From: Diphasiastrum complanatum
Lineage: Eukaryota; Streptophyta; Lycopodiopsida; Lycopodiales; Lycopodiaceae
Direction: 5' to 3'
NCBI GenBank assembly: GCA_029204225.1
Contig: CM055108.1
Coordinates: forward strand, 13,209,955 to 13,267,954
DNA: 58,000 nt
A model generated the notes under the pieces. The model searched no databases. It had not been told where the DNA came from and saw nothing but the letters and a program-made list of their open reading frames with translations. A program made the position numbers and the translations under genes. This document shows positions 34,441 to 45,849 of this stretch, piece by piece. The stretch's first letter is position 1; the number at the start of each line of letters is the position of its first letter.

Positions 34441-35540
34441 GATTCCATCAAGTTACATTTTCAAATTCCCAATATCTGTTCTACATTTTCATTCTATCCC
34501 CTTTCATTTATTTTACATTTCCAACTTTTTGTATTACCCATTTTTTTTCACAAGTCTTTTTGCAATCCCCTACTCATACCCTTCCATATTTCCATCACCC
34601 ATATCCCCCAATTTCATATTCTCATAATATTTAGGCTTGATTTACATTCCCCAACCTCCCATCACTTCATTTGGATTTTCCAAATTCCAAGTTCTTTAAT
34701 TTTCTAACTCTTTAGAACCAGATTCCCAAGATCTACTTATCTTGTACCCAGCTTTACAAATTTTCTTATTCACAACTTACATTCCCAACCACTTGTCCCT
34801 CCCAGACCTTGTCGGAAACTGGTGTTGTGAAGATAGGTCTAGTTCGAAAAGAAACGAATGTCTAGAAAAAAATCTTTTCGTGCATGGCGGAATAAACTAT
34901 CTTCCTCTTTCACAATGCATGACTACGCCTATCAATTTTAAACAAAACAATAGTGATAGAAATCACGTTTGATCTTATACTAACTAACTTTGAAATCGTT
35001 AGTACTATAGTGATTACGTAGCCAAATAATTAAGCATTGAATTATCAAACAAATAATTAGTCGCAAAGAACTCCAGAAAATGCATACATTTTGAGACGAA
35101 TCTGAATGCAATAAAAGATAGTATTGATTCAAAACGAAATAGAAGTAAATGAGTACAATACTTGCTAATGCTCTTTGTATGTTTGTTTTTGCCTTTTAGC
35201 TTACATGTTTTTGTATTCAATTGTTAATGTTTTTCCATTAGCATGCACAATGAGCAAATGAGCTAACCTCCCCTCTCACTCTTTCTCTCTCTCTCTTGCT
35301 CTATTTCTACTATCTATCTATCTTCCTCTCTTCTTCTTCTCTCCCTCTTTCACTCTAAATCATGATGTGTGTGTGGTTAGTGTAGGGAAGAATAGTGTTA
35401 AAGTGGAGTAGAGTTAGTGTAAAGAAAAGAAAGCATTTAAAACTAGCATCTTAGCATAGTTAAGTACCTATCCAGTGAACTAACCCTCTTTGATAGCGAC
35501 TATATCTACACACCCTGCAATATCAAGTACTATAGACTAT
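34441..35540. repeat. Low-complexity and LTR-like relic sequence
   Basis: 34441-34790 is a T/C-rich stretch of repeated CATTTTC and TTCCAA words. 34870-34935 (TTCGTGCATGGCGGAATAAAC, then GCATGACTACGCCTAT, quoted in part) matches the repeat edge at 19079-19140. 35270-35360 is CT-rich. No gene is supported. Confidence 0.45.
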
Positions 35541-35612
35541 TTTAGATATGTTTGATATAGATGCATAATTCAAATGACCAAGTCTATCATGCCAAAGTCT
35601 TGTTGATGTGAA
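35541..35612 (-). pseudogene. Copia GAG-pre-integrase fragment
   Basis: The minus strand reads LWHDRLGHLNYAS, the GAG-pre-integrase hallmark, of the same type as LLWHYRLDHLNHAS at about 40200. It abuts a gag of a different copia family, so the junction near 35610 is chimeric. Confidence 0.65.
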
Positions 35613-36500
35613 TAGAGGTATTCAAAGCTTTATTGGTAGCAAAACCCTCACACTCATCCTCATTAGTAAGGTTAGCTTGCTTAGATTGGTTCTTCTTCTT
35701 GAAACAATTTGATGTGTAGTGTCCTTTCTTGTCATAGAAAAAACACTTGATCTTCGATAGCTTCTTCTTGCCACTGGATGTTGCAGCTTGTGAGGACTGA
35801 TCCTCACCACCTTCCTTGGATTTGTCCTCCTTGAAGTGTTGTTGTCTTTTGCCCTTACCTCTTGGCTTGTCTCTGATGAAGAGTGCTTTGTCATCTCCAC
35901 CATCTTTCAATGAGAGTCTGTTGATCCTCAGCATCTTGTTCTCTTGCCTGCTTTCTTCAGCAATGAGAACACCTCGCAGTGTCTCCAAGGATAGAAGATA
36001 CTCTCTGATAGCATAAGTCTGCACAATATTGTCATACTCATCTCTAAGTCCATTTAGGACTACTTGAACAAGTTTAGTGTTCTTAAGAGCATCTCCAATA
36101 CAAGCTAACTATTGATGAAGATCCTTTACTCTCATTACATATCATCATGAAGCACTCTCATCTACTCTCTGATAACTTAGAAAGATTTGGTTTCTAAGTC
36201 TTAGCAACCTAGAAGTATTCTTGATTTCATAGATTGTTTTTAGAGTATCCCAAGCCTCCTTAGCAGTGGTCCATGTACTGATCTCTCTTAACACTTCATT
36301 GGTTACATTCATTTTTATGAGATGAAGGGCTATTCTGGTTCTCTTGTGAAATGTTGCAGCTTCATTAGGTGCAGCAGGTTCTTCTTCAGCTCCACTCACA
36401 ATGTCCATTACATCCTGTAGAATCAATAATGATTCCATTCTAATCTTCCACATTGCATAATTGGAAGAAACTCTCTGATTGCCTAAAACTCTTTTAAAAA
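35587..36500 (-). pseudogene. Ty1/copia gag (family 1, element E1)
   Basis: The N-terminal UBN2 part reads NYAMWKIRMESLLILQDVMDIV, ALHLIKMNVTNEVLREI and AKEAWDTLKTIYE, then stops near 36150. The C-terminal part (35587-36024) holds the knuckle CFFYDKKGHYTSNCFKKK, in which one Cys of the CCHC is Tyr. It lies upstream (plus coordinates) of the PBS at 36802 and the LTR at 36814, in the normal order for a minus-strand element. Confidence 0.8.
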
Positions 36501-36801
36501 CAAATCAAATTGATTTACAAACTTGAGCAACACATTCTACTCTTCAATACCTATCCAACAAGCTATAGAACATCAAATATCAATCCTTGAGAAATAGCAC
36601 TTAGTGAGGGCTGATTTCACACATGTGAGCTCTCTGTCCGTACAGGGCTTTGCTGGAGCAGATCAGGCTCGTTTTGATCCACTTATGATCCACATATAGC
36701 TTGTTTCTTAGTGAGTTTGAATCCCTCTCCCAAATCTGAGTTTCGGGAAGCAAAAGCATTGTTGATCTGATGTATACACCCTCACCTCTTCAAAGCATGA
36801 A

Positions 36802-36813
36802 GCTCTGATACCA
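36802..36813 (-). other. Copia primer-binding site (iMet type) of element E1
   Basis: The minus strand reads TGGTATCAGAGC, directly adjacent to the LTR that begins at 36814. This shows that the LTR to its right is a 5' LTR. Confidence 0.9.
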
Positions 36814-37546
36814 TGTGAAGTTTTTAGCACGTGTGAACTTCACTACACACCCTATAGGATCTTCTTGAGGTGTTGTGATTGCACAAGATTGATCAAAGAA
36901 CAAAATACTTGAAAAATCTATGGCAAGAGCACAATAACGTACATCAGACTAAAAGATCTAACTTCTTGCTATGAGGTCAAAAATAGTTCTAAGTGCTCAG
37001 TATGGGAAAAATAGACTGCTCTCGGGTAGAGAGAAAAAATCAATTCTAGAACACTCGGGTAGAGAGAGAATGAGTCCAAAACACCAAAATATGGCAAAAC
37101 ATCTCATTATTCACAATATGGCAAAACATGCCACAGTATTCCTACATCAAAGTGGCTCGAGTTCCTACAGTGGTGTTGCATGGAAAGTCCACTTAACTCA
37201 GTTAAATCAACTACCAAGGATCCACATGTGTAACTGCATGCATGGATATCGCATGTACTGCATGTCAACTCATAAAACTGCCTAGACATGTGTAGATCAC
37301 AGAAACCACTTTGCATGTTGCATGCACTGATTGCATGTGGCTTGCATGCATACAGAAAGACATTGCATGCTATCTAAACTTTTGCATGTCATCAAATTTG
37401 AATCTACCTAACTCAAACTCGACCTATTCTAGAAGGTTATGTGCTTAATTCACGTACCTTCTATGTGAACATAGATTACAATGGAAATAACCATGGACAT
37501 GGCCCAAAACTTGAGATAGGAAGATAACATTTTACTAATCTTCAAA
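36814..37546 (-). repeat. Copia LTR 1 (5' LTR of E1)
   Basis: 733 bases, starting TGTGAAGTTTTTAGCA. It ends CTTCAAA, one base from CTTCACA, the inverted copy of its start. It is followed by GATCC (37547-37551), the target duplication shared with the left side of LTR 3. It has a dense cluster of GCATGC/TGCATG words at 37205-37395. The stretch around 37329-37395 is shared with LTR 3 but differs in LTR 2. Confidence 0.85.
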
Positions 37547-38029
37547 GATCCAAGAATATCTTGTATAATCATCTACAAAGGAAACAAAATAATTTTCTCC
37601 TCCTTTGCACTTAGTTGATGAGAAATGAACATCAGAGTGCACGAGTTCAAATGGTTGCTTTGTTTTGATCTAGGAAAAGGCCTTCTGTGTGATTGCCAAA
37701 ACACAAGCTTCACAAGATTGAAGCTCTTTTGACAGTGTCTTTGGTAGTCCCACAACTTTTCCTTCCTTGACCATAGATTGCATGGCTTTGAAATTGGGAT
37801 GTCCCAACCTCTTATGCCACTGATCCTTCTCAGGAACCTTGGTCTCATAAGCAATATCTAAAATGTTAGCACTCTCCCTAGAATCTAGGTTGTACAACTT
37901 ACCAATTCTAGATCCTCTAGCAATAATGTCATTTTCTCTTGAGATTATACACTTGTCAACTTGAAACTTAACATCCAATCCACTATCAAACAACTGTCCT
38001 ACTGGCCTGGCTAAAGTCGCACTAGACAC
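37547..38029 (-). pseudogene. N-terminal part of copia integrase (host element E0), cut by E1
   Basis: Minus strand: VGQLFDSGLDVKFQVDKCII, ARGSRIGKLYNLDSRESANI, WHKRLGHPNFKAMQSMVKEGKVVGLPKTL and ELQSCEACVLA, then, after a frame break, a damaged core ending at the codons for YSWI. It stops precisely at LTR 1. The complementary C-terminal part starts at 43252, beside LTR 3. A nearly identical plus-strand copy lies at 47143-48110. Confidence 0.85.
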
Positions 38030-38640
38030 ACCATTTTCGGTACTGTTTAGTTAAATAGCTAGACCCGAAACTTGGAAAATGCTACCGCTCAGTCAACAGA
38101 GTGGCAGACATAACTCAACCATCACTGCACTGTTCTGACCTAAGACCTAGTTTTTGGATTGATAACACCTAGAAGCTAGGGTTTCAGGATATTTATCACC
38201 AGTCACTCCAGAAGACATTGTTTATAATTCCGTTATGCATTACAGTGTGCCCGTACTAGTCATTTGCTCGTTAGGGTTACTTGACTGGTTGAAAGAGACT
38301 GATATAGTTATCCTGGCTAGGATATTCTACAGTAGCCATCATATGAGTAATGTAGACCAATTCCAAACATGTTTACTATTTGTATCATTGTATCCACCCA
38401 ACCCATAGGGAAGAGGACATTCGCGCTTGCAACTCATTTTTAGAGGTGACTTACTATGACCATCGATATATGAAAATACTAAATACTCTACGGTACTTAG
38501 GCGGAAAGACAGTACGTTTTATGAGTCATCAGTTTGAACATTTCTGACATGGGACATAGTTAAATCACTGAAGGGTCTAGTAGTTCAGGTTGTGATGAGT
38601 GAGAGTTAAATAGCAAGTCATGTTCTGAATTTAGCAGCAG
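38030..38640. other. Unassigned sequence between copia and gypsy fragments
   Basis: No coding motif; probably leader or spacer of the gypsy fragment that follows. Confidence 0.35.
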
Positions 38641-39240
38641 CGGAACAAGAAGTACCAGCACCACCTCAACCTGAGCAATAACAATGGTACAGGCCAGACG
38701 AGATGTTTGTGGATCTAGCCATTAACGAGTATTATGTGACCTATGCAGCTCAACCTCAGCGTCCAGGTGGTAGAAACTACGGCTGCTATGGATGCGGCGA
38801 AGGCCATCGAATTGCAGAATGTCCTTACAAAGAACAATACACATCCTTCTGTCGAGAATGCGGTTATGGACATTGCTACAAGAATTGTCCATTAAGACCT
38901 GGAACTAGTGCACCTTTGAATCTAATCACGGTACACCTTACAATAGCTCCAAGATGGATGCCACCAGAAAAGCAACACTTCCATGCTCCAGTGCTAGCAG
39001 TCACGCGAGCACAAAAGCGGAAGGAAGTGGCTCCCTTACCAACCCCATCAGTATCCGAAGATCAACCCTCAATTGCAGGACCGTATCCAAATGTGAGGGA
39101 AGAAGGGAGACAATATTAGAAGATATGCCACTGGGTGCAGAAGGCGCAAGAGGAAGAAAAAACTCAAGCAAGAGACATACCTGCAAAACCTCCTGTTGCT
39201 GTAGAACCAGTACCACTTCTAGGAGGAATTGATTGATGAA
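38641..39240 (+). pseudogene. Ty3/gypsy gag zinc-knuckle fragment
   Basis: The 138-codon reading frame at 38703-39119 contains CYGCGEGHRIAECP and CRECGYGHCYKNCP, two well-formed CCHC knuckles, followed by the AVTRAQKRK linker seen as VLTRAQTQR at about 5160 on the minus strand. Capsid and protease parts are absent. It belongs to the gypsy lineage seen at 4-12 kb. Confidence 0.8.
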
Positions 39241-40583
39241 CCACTCCTGGGACTTGTTGCTGGGTAGCAGCAACATCTTTGTCTGACTCGCTGTCAAGGA
39301 GTGGATCGACTATGGACACGCTTGAGCTTGAAGTTCGGATTGTCGTGTCAATGGCAGGCGATAAAGGTTCTCCTAGATCAATATCTTTGTCTTTGATGTC
39401 GATGAACTGATCCTCGATAAAGACTGTATCTCGCTGAACAAGATTTGCTGGGTATCGCGATCATATAGCCTGCATGTGTTATCAGATGAATATAACCAAT
39501 CAAGATGGTGTTGAGACCTTGGAAGTCGAATTTCTTCCTCGTCTCTTTCTGAATCTGCACTTAGGCGACGCATCTGAATACTCGTAGGTTCTTCACAGAA
39601 GGCTTAGAGCCTGTCCACACCTCATGGGGTGTTCTGCCTGAGAGGGCCATGGTTGAACATCTGTTCTAGACATAAGCTGTAGTGGAGACAGCTTCGGCCC
39701 AGAAGTTCTTGGGCAGTGATGCATGCGCCAACATACATTTAGCTGATTCAGCCAAAGTATGGTTTTTTCTCCTGCTCAATGCCTTGGCTCTAACAATACT
39801 CCTTAAATTCAGTAGAGATGTACTCTCCACCATTGTCAGACCTCAGGGCCTTGATCGTCCTTCTAGTCTCTTTTTCTGCACACTCCTCGAAGATTTTGAA
39901 GTAATTGAAAGCTTCTGATTTTTTCTTGATAAAATACACCATAGTCCTTCTGGAAAATTCATCAATAAAAGTTATGAAATACTTTTCATCCTTCAGAAAA
40001 GGATCTTCATCGGGCCACAGATGTCTGTATGTACAACATCTAACAATCCTCTAGCAGTATGCTGATGGTTTGATCTAAATGGTTTCCTAGTCTGTTTACC
40101 AACTAAATAGTCATGACAGACAGATAATTATTATCAGGATAGTCTAGATCAAGAACAATAGAATGTTTAGACATTTGTTGTACAGAAGCATGATTCAAGT
40201 GATCAAGTCTATAATGCCAAAGTAAACTTTTATTTTCTTGAATAGAAGTACTGAGTGCCTGACTAGAGGCAGAAAAGCAATGACTTAATCTATACAAGTA
40301 TCCATTTGAAAAGCTTAATCTTATAGTACCTTCACCTATAATAGCTTGTGTGCTATTATCGCCAAGGTGAACATATTTGTTGGTACTGTAGGGTGTATAG
40401 ACTCGAAATAACCAATGAGGCTGGTCATATGCTGAGTGGCACCAGAATCCAGGCACCAAGAACTGTCGTTGGATGCTCCTTGATGGCTGGCCATGAAAGC
40501 ATCATGATTCGCTTCTTGAATGGGCCGTGGAGCTTCTGTAGCTACATTGGCCACTTGATTTGACTGTCCCTTGCTGTTGTTCT
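39241..40583 (-). pseudogene. Ty1/copia family 2 protease and integrase, degenerate
   Basis: From the right: protease active site WCLDSGATQHMTSLIGYF (near 40450), then LLWHYRLDHLNHASVQQMSKH (GAG-pre-integrase). Then a frame-broken integrase core, and DNTCRLYDRDTQQILFSEIQ, the integrase C-terminal conserved block, near 39440. It runs up to LTR 2 at 40584. It belongs to a different family from its neighbour at 41297-43252, so the junction at 40583 is an insertion or rearrangement edge. Confidence 0.75.
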
Positions 40584-41296
40584 TGTGAAGTTTTTAGCAC
40601 GTGTGAAATTCACCACACACCTTACAAGATCTTATTGAGGTGTTGTGATTGCACAAGATTGATAAGAGAACAGAATATTTGAAAAATCTATGGCAAGGGC
40701 ACAATAGCATACATCAGACTGAAAAATCTAACTTCTTACTATGAGGAATGAATGTCAGAAATAATTCTAAGTGCTCAGTAGAGGAAAAACAGGCTACTCT
40801 CAAGTAGAGAAATGCTAGAACACTCGGGTAGAGAGAGAATGAGTCCAAAACACCAAAATCTCATTATTCACAAATATGGCAAAACATGCCACAGCTTCCC
40901 TACATCAAAATGGCTCAAGTTCCTATAGTGGTGTTGCATGGAAAGTCCACTTAACTCAGTTAACTCAACTACCAAGGATCCACATGTGTAACTGCATGCA
41001 TGGATATTGCATGTGCTGCATGTCAACTCATAAAACTGCCTAGACATGTGTAGATCACATAAACCACTTTGCATGTTGCATGCACTGATTGCATGTGGCC
41101 TATTGAATGGAATTGCATGCTATCTAAACTATTGCATGACATCAAATTTGAATCCACCTAACTTAAACTTGACCTATTCTAGAAGGATATGTGCTCAATT
41201 TACATACCTTTATGTACAACATAGTTTACAATAGAAATAATCATGGACATGGCCCCAAAACTCGAGATAGGAAGATATTTTTTACTAATCTTTACA
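40584..41296 (-). repeat. Copia LTR 2 (3' LTR of host element E0)
   Basis: 713 bases, TGTGAAGTTTTTAGCA to CTTTACA. It follows the RNase H stop on the minus strand, so it is a 3' LTR. Its purine tract reads GGAGGAG on the minus strand. It lacks the stretch shared by LTR 1 and LTR 3, marking it as the LTR of a different copy. Confidence 0.85.
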
Positions 41297-43252
41297 CTCC
41301 TCCTTAAAATATATGTTCCTATCCAACATAGACTTTGAAATTAGGCCAAGATTAGACCTCATCTTGATAAAGACATTCTTGAGTAATGGCTTGGTGACAA
41401 GATCTGCAGCACAATTTGAAGATCCAACATGCTCCAATAAGACCTCTCTCCCAATGACTTTTTCTCTCACAAAATGATGAGCTACCTCGATGTGTTTGCT
41501 CCTTGCATGGAACACTGGATTATTTGCAAGAGCCTGAGCAGAAATGTTATCATTGTTGATAATTGGAAGGTCTTCATCTCCATAACACTTTAGCTCCAAA
41601 AGTAGCCTCTTGATCTATAGAACCTCCTTTGTTGTGATTGTAAGAGATTTGTACTCAGCTTCACAGGATATAAGGATATAGTTGCTTGCTTGTTTGATAG
41701 CCAAGAAACTAAGTTTCCTCCAGAAAATCGTGTAAGCGCTTGTGGATTTTCTATCCAACCTGTCTCCTGCAAAGTCTGAATCTGAAAAAGCAATCAAAGT
41801 CAGATCTTCTCTTTTGTAGAATAATCCATAGTCTAAGGTAGAAGATATATACCTAAAGATTTTTTTAGCCAACTTCTAGTGATATAACATTGGATCCTGC
41901 ATGTGTTGACTTAGCTTATGCACACTAAAGCTTAGATCAGGCCTAGTCACTGTTAACCATATAAGTGAGCCAATGAGACTGCTATAAAGAGTGATGTCCA
42001 CAAAGGACTTTTCATCATCTTTCATAGGAACTTTTACAATGTGCTCCATAGGTGTATCTATGCCTTTACAGTTTTCCATTTGGAATTTCTTGAGCATGGA
42101 AAGTGCATATCTACTTTGATTTATAATGGCTTGACCTTTCGAAAAATCTATTTCAAGGCCTAGAATATAGTGAAGAACTCCTAAGCCCTGCATCTTAAAC
42201 TCACTACCAAGTGCATGCTTAGTTTCTCGAACTAGCTTCTCATTATTTCCACAAAGAATGATATCATCTACATAGATGAGAAGAATAATTACAAAGTTAT
42301 CTACAAACTTATAATATAGAGAAGGGTCATATTCACTTAGACAAAATCCGAGTAATATGAGATAGGAGTTAAGCCTTGCATACCAAGACCTTGGTGCTTG
42401 TTTTAGTCCATAGAGACTTTTCAACAAAAGACAAACTTTTGATTCTTCTCCTTCTTTCACAAAACCTGGAGGTTGCTCCATGTAAATCTCCTCCTCAAGG
42501 TAGCCATTGAGAAAGGCATTAGAAACATCAAGCTGGAACATTTTCCAATTGTGAAAACATGCAAGAGATATGAGTATTCTGATTGTTACCATTTTTGCAA
42601 CTGGTGCAAAGGTGTCTTCCTAGTCAAGACCTTTGATTTGTGAGTAGCCTTTGGCACAAAGTCTTACTTTATACTTATTGATAGATCCATCATGATTATA
42701 CTTGAGTCTGAAAACCCACTTACATCCAATCACATGCATGTTTTTTGGTAGCTCCACAAGCTCCCATGTGTTGTTTGACATCAAGGCTTCAAACTCTTGG
42801 GTCATTGCTTCAACCCACATCTTGGATTGAAGTGCTTCTTGGACATCTTTAGGCTCTTCATCTGATATGAAGAGAGCATGATAGGAAGTTTCACCTTCCA
42901 CTTGCCTTCCTTCCTCATCATATGTGAAAATCCTAAGATGATCTACCTTAGGCTTTTTCTTATACAGCATCTCAAATGGTGTTCTCCCTTCAATTGCAAG
43001 ATGAGAAATCCTATTACAAAGATAGTTTGCACATGCAACTGCTTCTCTCCATTTTGTTGAGGAGTATATGAGCAAGAAACCTCTCTTTTATTCCCTCTCT
43101 CTCACAAAAGTCTTTAAACTTATTGGAGGTGTATTCTCCTCCACTATCACTTCTTAAAGCTTTCAACTTGAAAGAAAAATGCTTTTCTACATAAGCTTTG
43201 AAAGTAAGGGAAACATCATAAACCATGGCTTTAGAAGACATCATATAGATCC
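41285..43252 (-). pseudogene. Copia integrase C-terminal part, RT and RNase H of host element E0
   Basis: Begins at the codons next to LTR 3 (IYMMSSKAMVYDV), then RSDSGGEYTSNKF, a frame break, IGCKWVFRLKYNHDGS, a stop region near 42610, [46 protein letters not shown], and RNase H ([19 protein letters not shown], a broken [23 protein letters not shown]). The last frame ends ten bases inside LTR 2. Several stops and frameshifts distinguish it from the intact E1 copy. Confidence 0.85.
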
Positions 43253-44425
43253 TGTGAAGTTTTTAGCATGTGTGAACTTCACCACACACCCTACAGGATC
43301 TTACTGAGGTGTTGTGATTGCACAAGATTGATCAGAGAACAGTATACTTGAAAAATCTATGGCAAGAGCAGAATGGCATACATCCGATTGAAAAATCTAA
43401 CTTCTTACTATAAGAATTGAATGTTAGAAATAATTGAAGGATGAACTTCAAGACCTTCAACCTGTCAAATGTAGCCTTCAACCGCAACCTGAAAACGACA
43501 TACAGAGAACTCTGTTAACTAACCACCTGGTTAGCACAAAACAATGCATTACAAGAAACATTACAAGATAAATAGGAAGGATATAAATACCTGATAGGCG
43601 TCAGATAGAATGTGCGAGATAAAAAGCATAGGAGATGATTAAGTGCTCAGAGAAGCACATTATCTATGTACGTCTTTATGAAAGCTTATATGCCAGTCAA
43701 TCCTTCCATCTTCAATGAATCTGTTATTCTATTGCTATGATGTCTTGTTTTGTTCTCTATGAGTGTTAGGTTGTATTGTTTGTTGTTTTGTTTGCTATTT
43801 CTTTATGCAAGTTAGATGACTCACACACAAAATTAGAGTCTGAGACTAACTCAGAATATCAGAAGACCAGCTTCCGCTCAATCATAAGCTGCAACAGTGG
43901 TAAGTGCTCAGTATGGGAAAAACAGGCTGCTCTCGGGTAGAGAGAGAAAATCAATGATAGCAAACTCGGGTAGAGAGAGTCCAAAACACCAAAATCTCAT
44001 TATTCACAATATGGCAAAACATGCCAAGATTTCCCTCCATGAAAGAGACTCGGATTCCTACAATGGAGTTGCATGGAAAGTCCACTTAACTGAGTTAACT
44101 CAACTACCAGGGATCCACATGTATAACTGCATGCATGAATATTGCATGTACTGCATGTTAGCTCATAAAACTGCCTAGACATGTGTAGATCACAGAAACC
44201 ACTTTGCATGTTGCATGCACTGATTGCACGTGGCTTGCATGCATACAGAAAGACATTGCATGTTATCTAAACTTTTGCATGTCATCAAATTTGAATCTAC
44301 CTAACTCAAACTTTTTATATGCTCAATTCACATACCTTTTATGTACAACATAGATTACAATGGAAATAACCATGGACATGGCCCAAAACTCGAGATAGGA
44401 AGATAATATTTTAGTAATCTTCATA
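43248..44425 (-). repeat. Copia LTR 3 (3' LTR of E1) with left target duplication GATCC
   Basis: The LTR spans 43253-44425, from TGTGAAGTTTTTAGCA to CTTCATA. It is preceded by GATCC (43248-43252), which also follows LTR 1 at 37547. The RNase H frame of E1 ends 15 bases inside it. It resembles LTR 1 more than LTR 2 and carries an insert of about 465 bases. Confidence 0.85.
43436..43900. mobile_element. Unclassified ~465-bp insertion within LTR 3
   Basis: LTR 1 and LTR 2 read continuously ...TAATTCTAAGTGCTCAG or ...TAGTTCTAAGTGCTCAG where LTR 3 has TAATT, then this insert, then TAAGTGCTCAG. No clear target duplication, inverted ends or coding sequence is visible. It includes T/G-rich words (TTGTTTGTTGTTTTG). 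Confidence 0.6.
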
Positions 44426-45842
44426 GTCCTCCTTAAAATTTATGTTCCTATCCAACATAGACTTCGAAATTAGGCCAAGATTAGACCTCATCTTGATAAA
44501 AAAATTCTTGAGTAATGGCTTGGTGACAAGATTTGCAACACAATTTGAAGATCCAACATGCTCCAATGAAATCTCTCTCCCAATGACTTTTTCTCTTACA
44601 AAATGATGAGCTACTTCTATGTGTTTGCTCCTTGTATGGAAACCTGGATTATTTGCAAGAGCCTGAGCAAAAATGTTATCAATCTTGATAATTGGAAGAT
44701 CTTTATCTGCATAACACTTTAGCTTCAAAAGTAACCTTTTGATCCATAAAACCTCCTTTGTTGTGATTGTAGGAGATTTGTACTCAACTTCACAAGATGA
44801 TAAGGAAATAGTTGCTTTCTTCTTTGATAGCCAAGAAACCAAGTTTCCTCCAAGAAAAATAGTGTAAGCACTTGTGGATTTTCTATCCAACCTGTCTCCT
44901 GCAAAATCTGAATCTGAAAAATCAATCAAAGTCAGATCTTCTCCCTTGTAGAATAATCCATAATCTAAGATAGAAGATATATACCTCAAGATTCTTTTAG
45001 CCAACTTCCAGTGATATAACTTTGGATCTCGCATGTGTTGACTTAGCTTATGAACACTCAAGCTTAGATTAGGCCTAGCCATTGTTAACCATATAAGTGA
45101 GCCAATAAGACTCCTATAAAGAGTGATGTCCACAAAGGATTTTTCATCATCTTTCATAGGAACTTTTACAATGTGCTCCATAGGTGTATCTATGCCTTTA
45201 CAGTTTTCCATCTGGAATTTCTTGAGCATGGAAAGTGCATATCTACTTTGACTTATAAAGACTTGACCTTTCCAAAAATCTATTTCAAGGCCTAGAATAT
45301 AGTGAAGAACTCCTAAGTCCTGCATCTTAACCTCACTACCAAGTGCATGCTTAGTTTCTTCAACTAGCTTCTCATTATTTCCACAAAGAATGATATCATC
45401 TACATAGAGGAGAAGAATAATTACAAAATTATCTACAAACTTATAATACAGAGAAGGGTCATATTCACTTAGAAAAAATCCGAGTGATATGAGATAGGAG
45501 TTGAGCCTTGCATACCAAGACCTTGGTGCTTGTTTTAGTCCATAGAGACTTTTGAACAAAAGACAAACTTTTGATTCATCACCTTCTTTCACAAAACCTG
45601 GAGGTTGCTCCATGTAAATCTCCTCCTCAAGGTAACCATTGAGAAATGCATTAGAAACATCAAGCTGGAACATACTCTAATTGTGAAAACATATGAGTAT
45701 TCTGATTGTTACCATTTGCAACTGGTGCAAAGGTGTCTTCATAGTCAAGACCTTTGATTTGTGAGTAGCCTTTGGCACAAAGTCTTGATTTATACTTATT
45801 GATAGATCCATCATGATTATACTTGATTCTGAAAACCCACTT
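44411..45842 (-). CDS. Copia RT and RNase H of element E1, 420-codon open frame
   Basis: The frame from 45673 to 44411 is open for 420 codons. It holds [37 protein letters not shown], the catalytic YVDDIILCG, and RNase H with [25 protein letters not shown] and [16 protein letters not shown]. The upstream RT start (to 45842) is in another frame and breaks off after the codons for KTH or its variant, where plus-strand family 2 begins. With more intact coding than E0, it is the younger of the two copies, as expected for the inserted one. Integrase and protease are missing on this side. Confidence 0.85.
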
Positions 45843-45849
45843 TTTTGAT

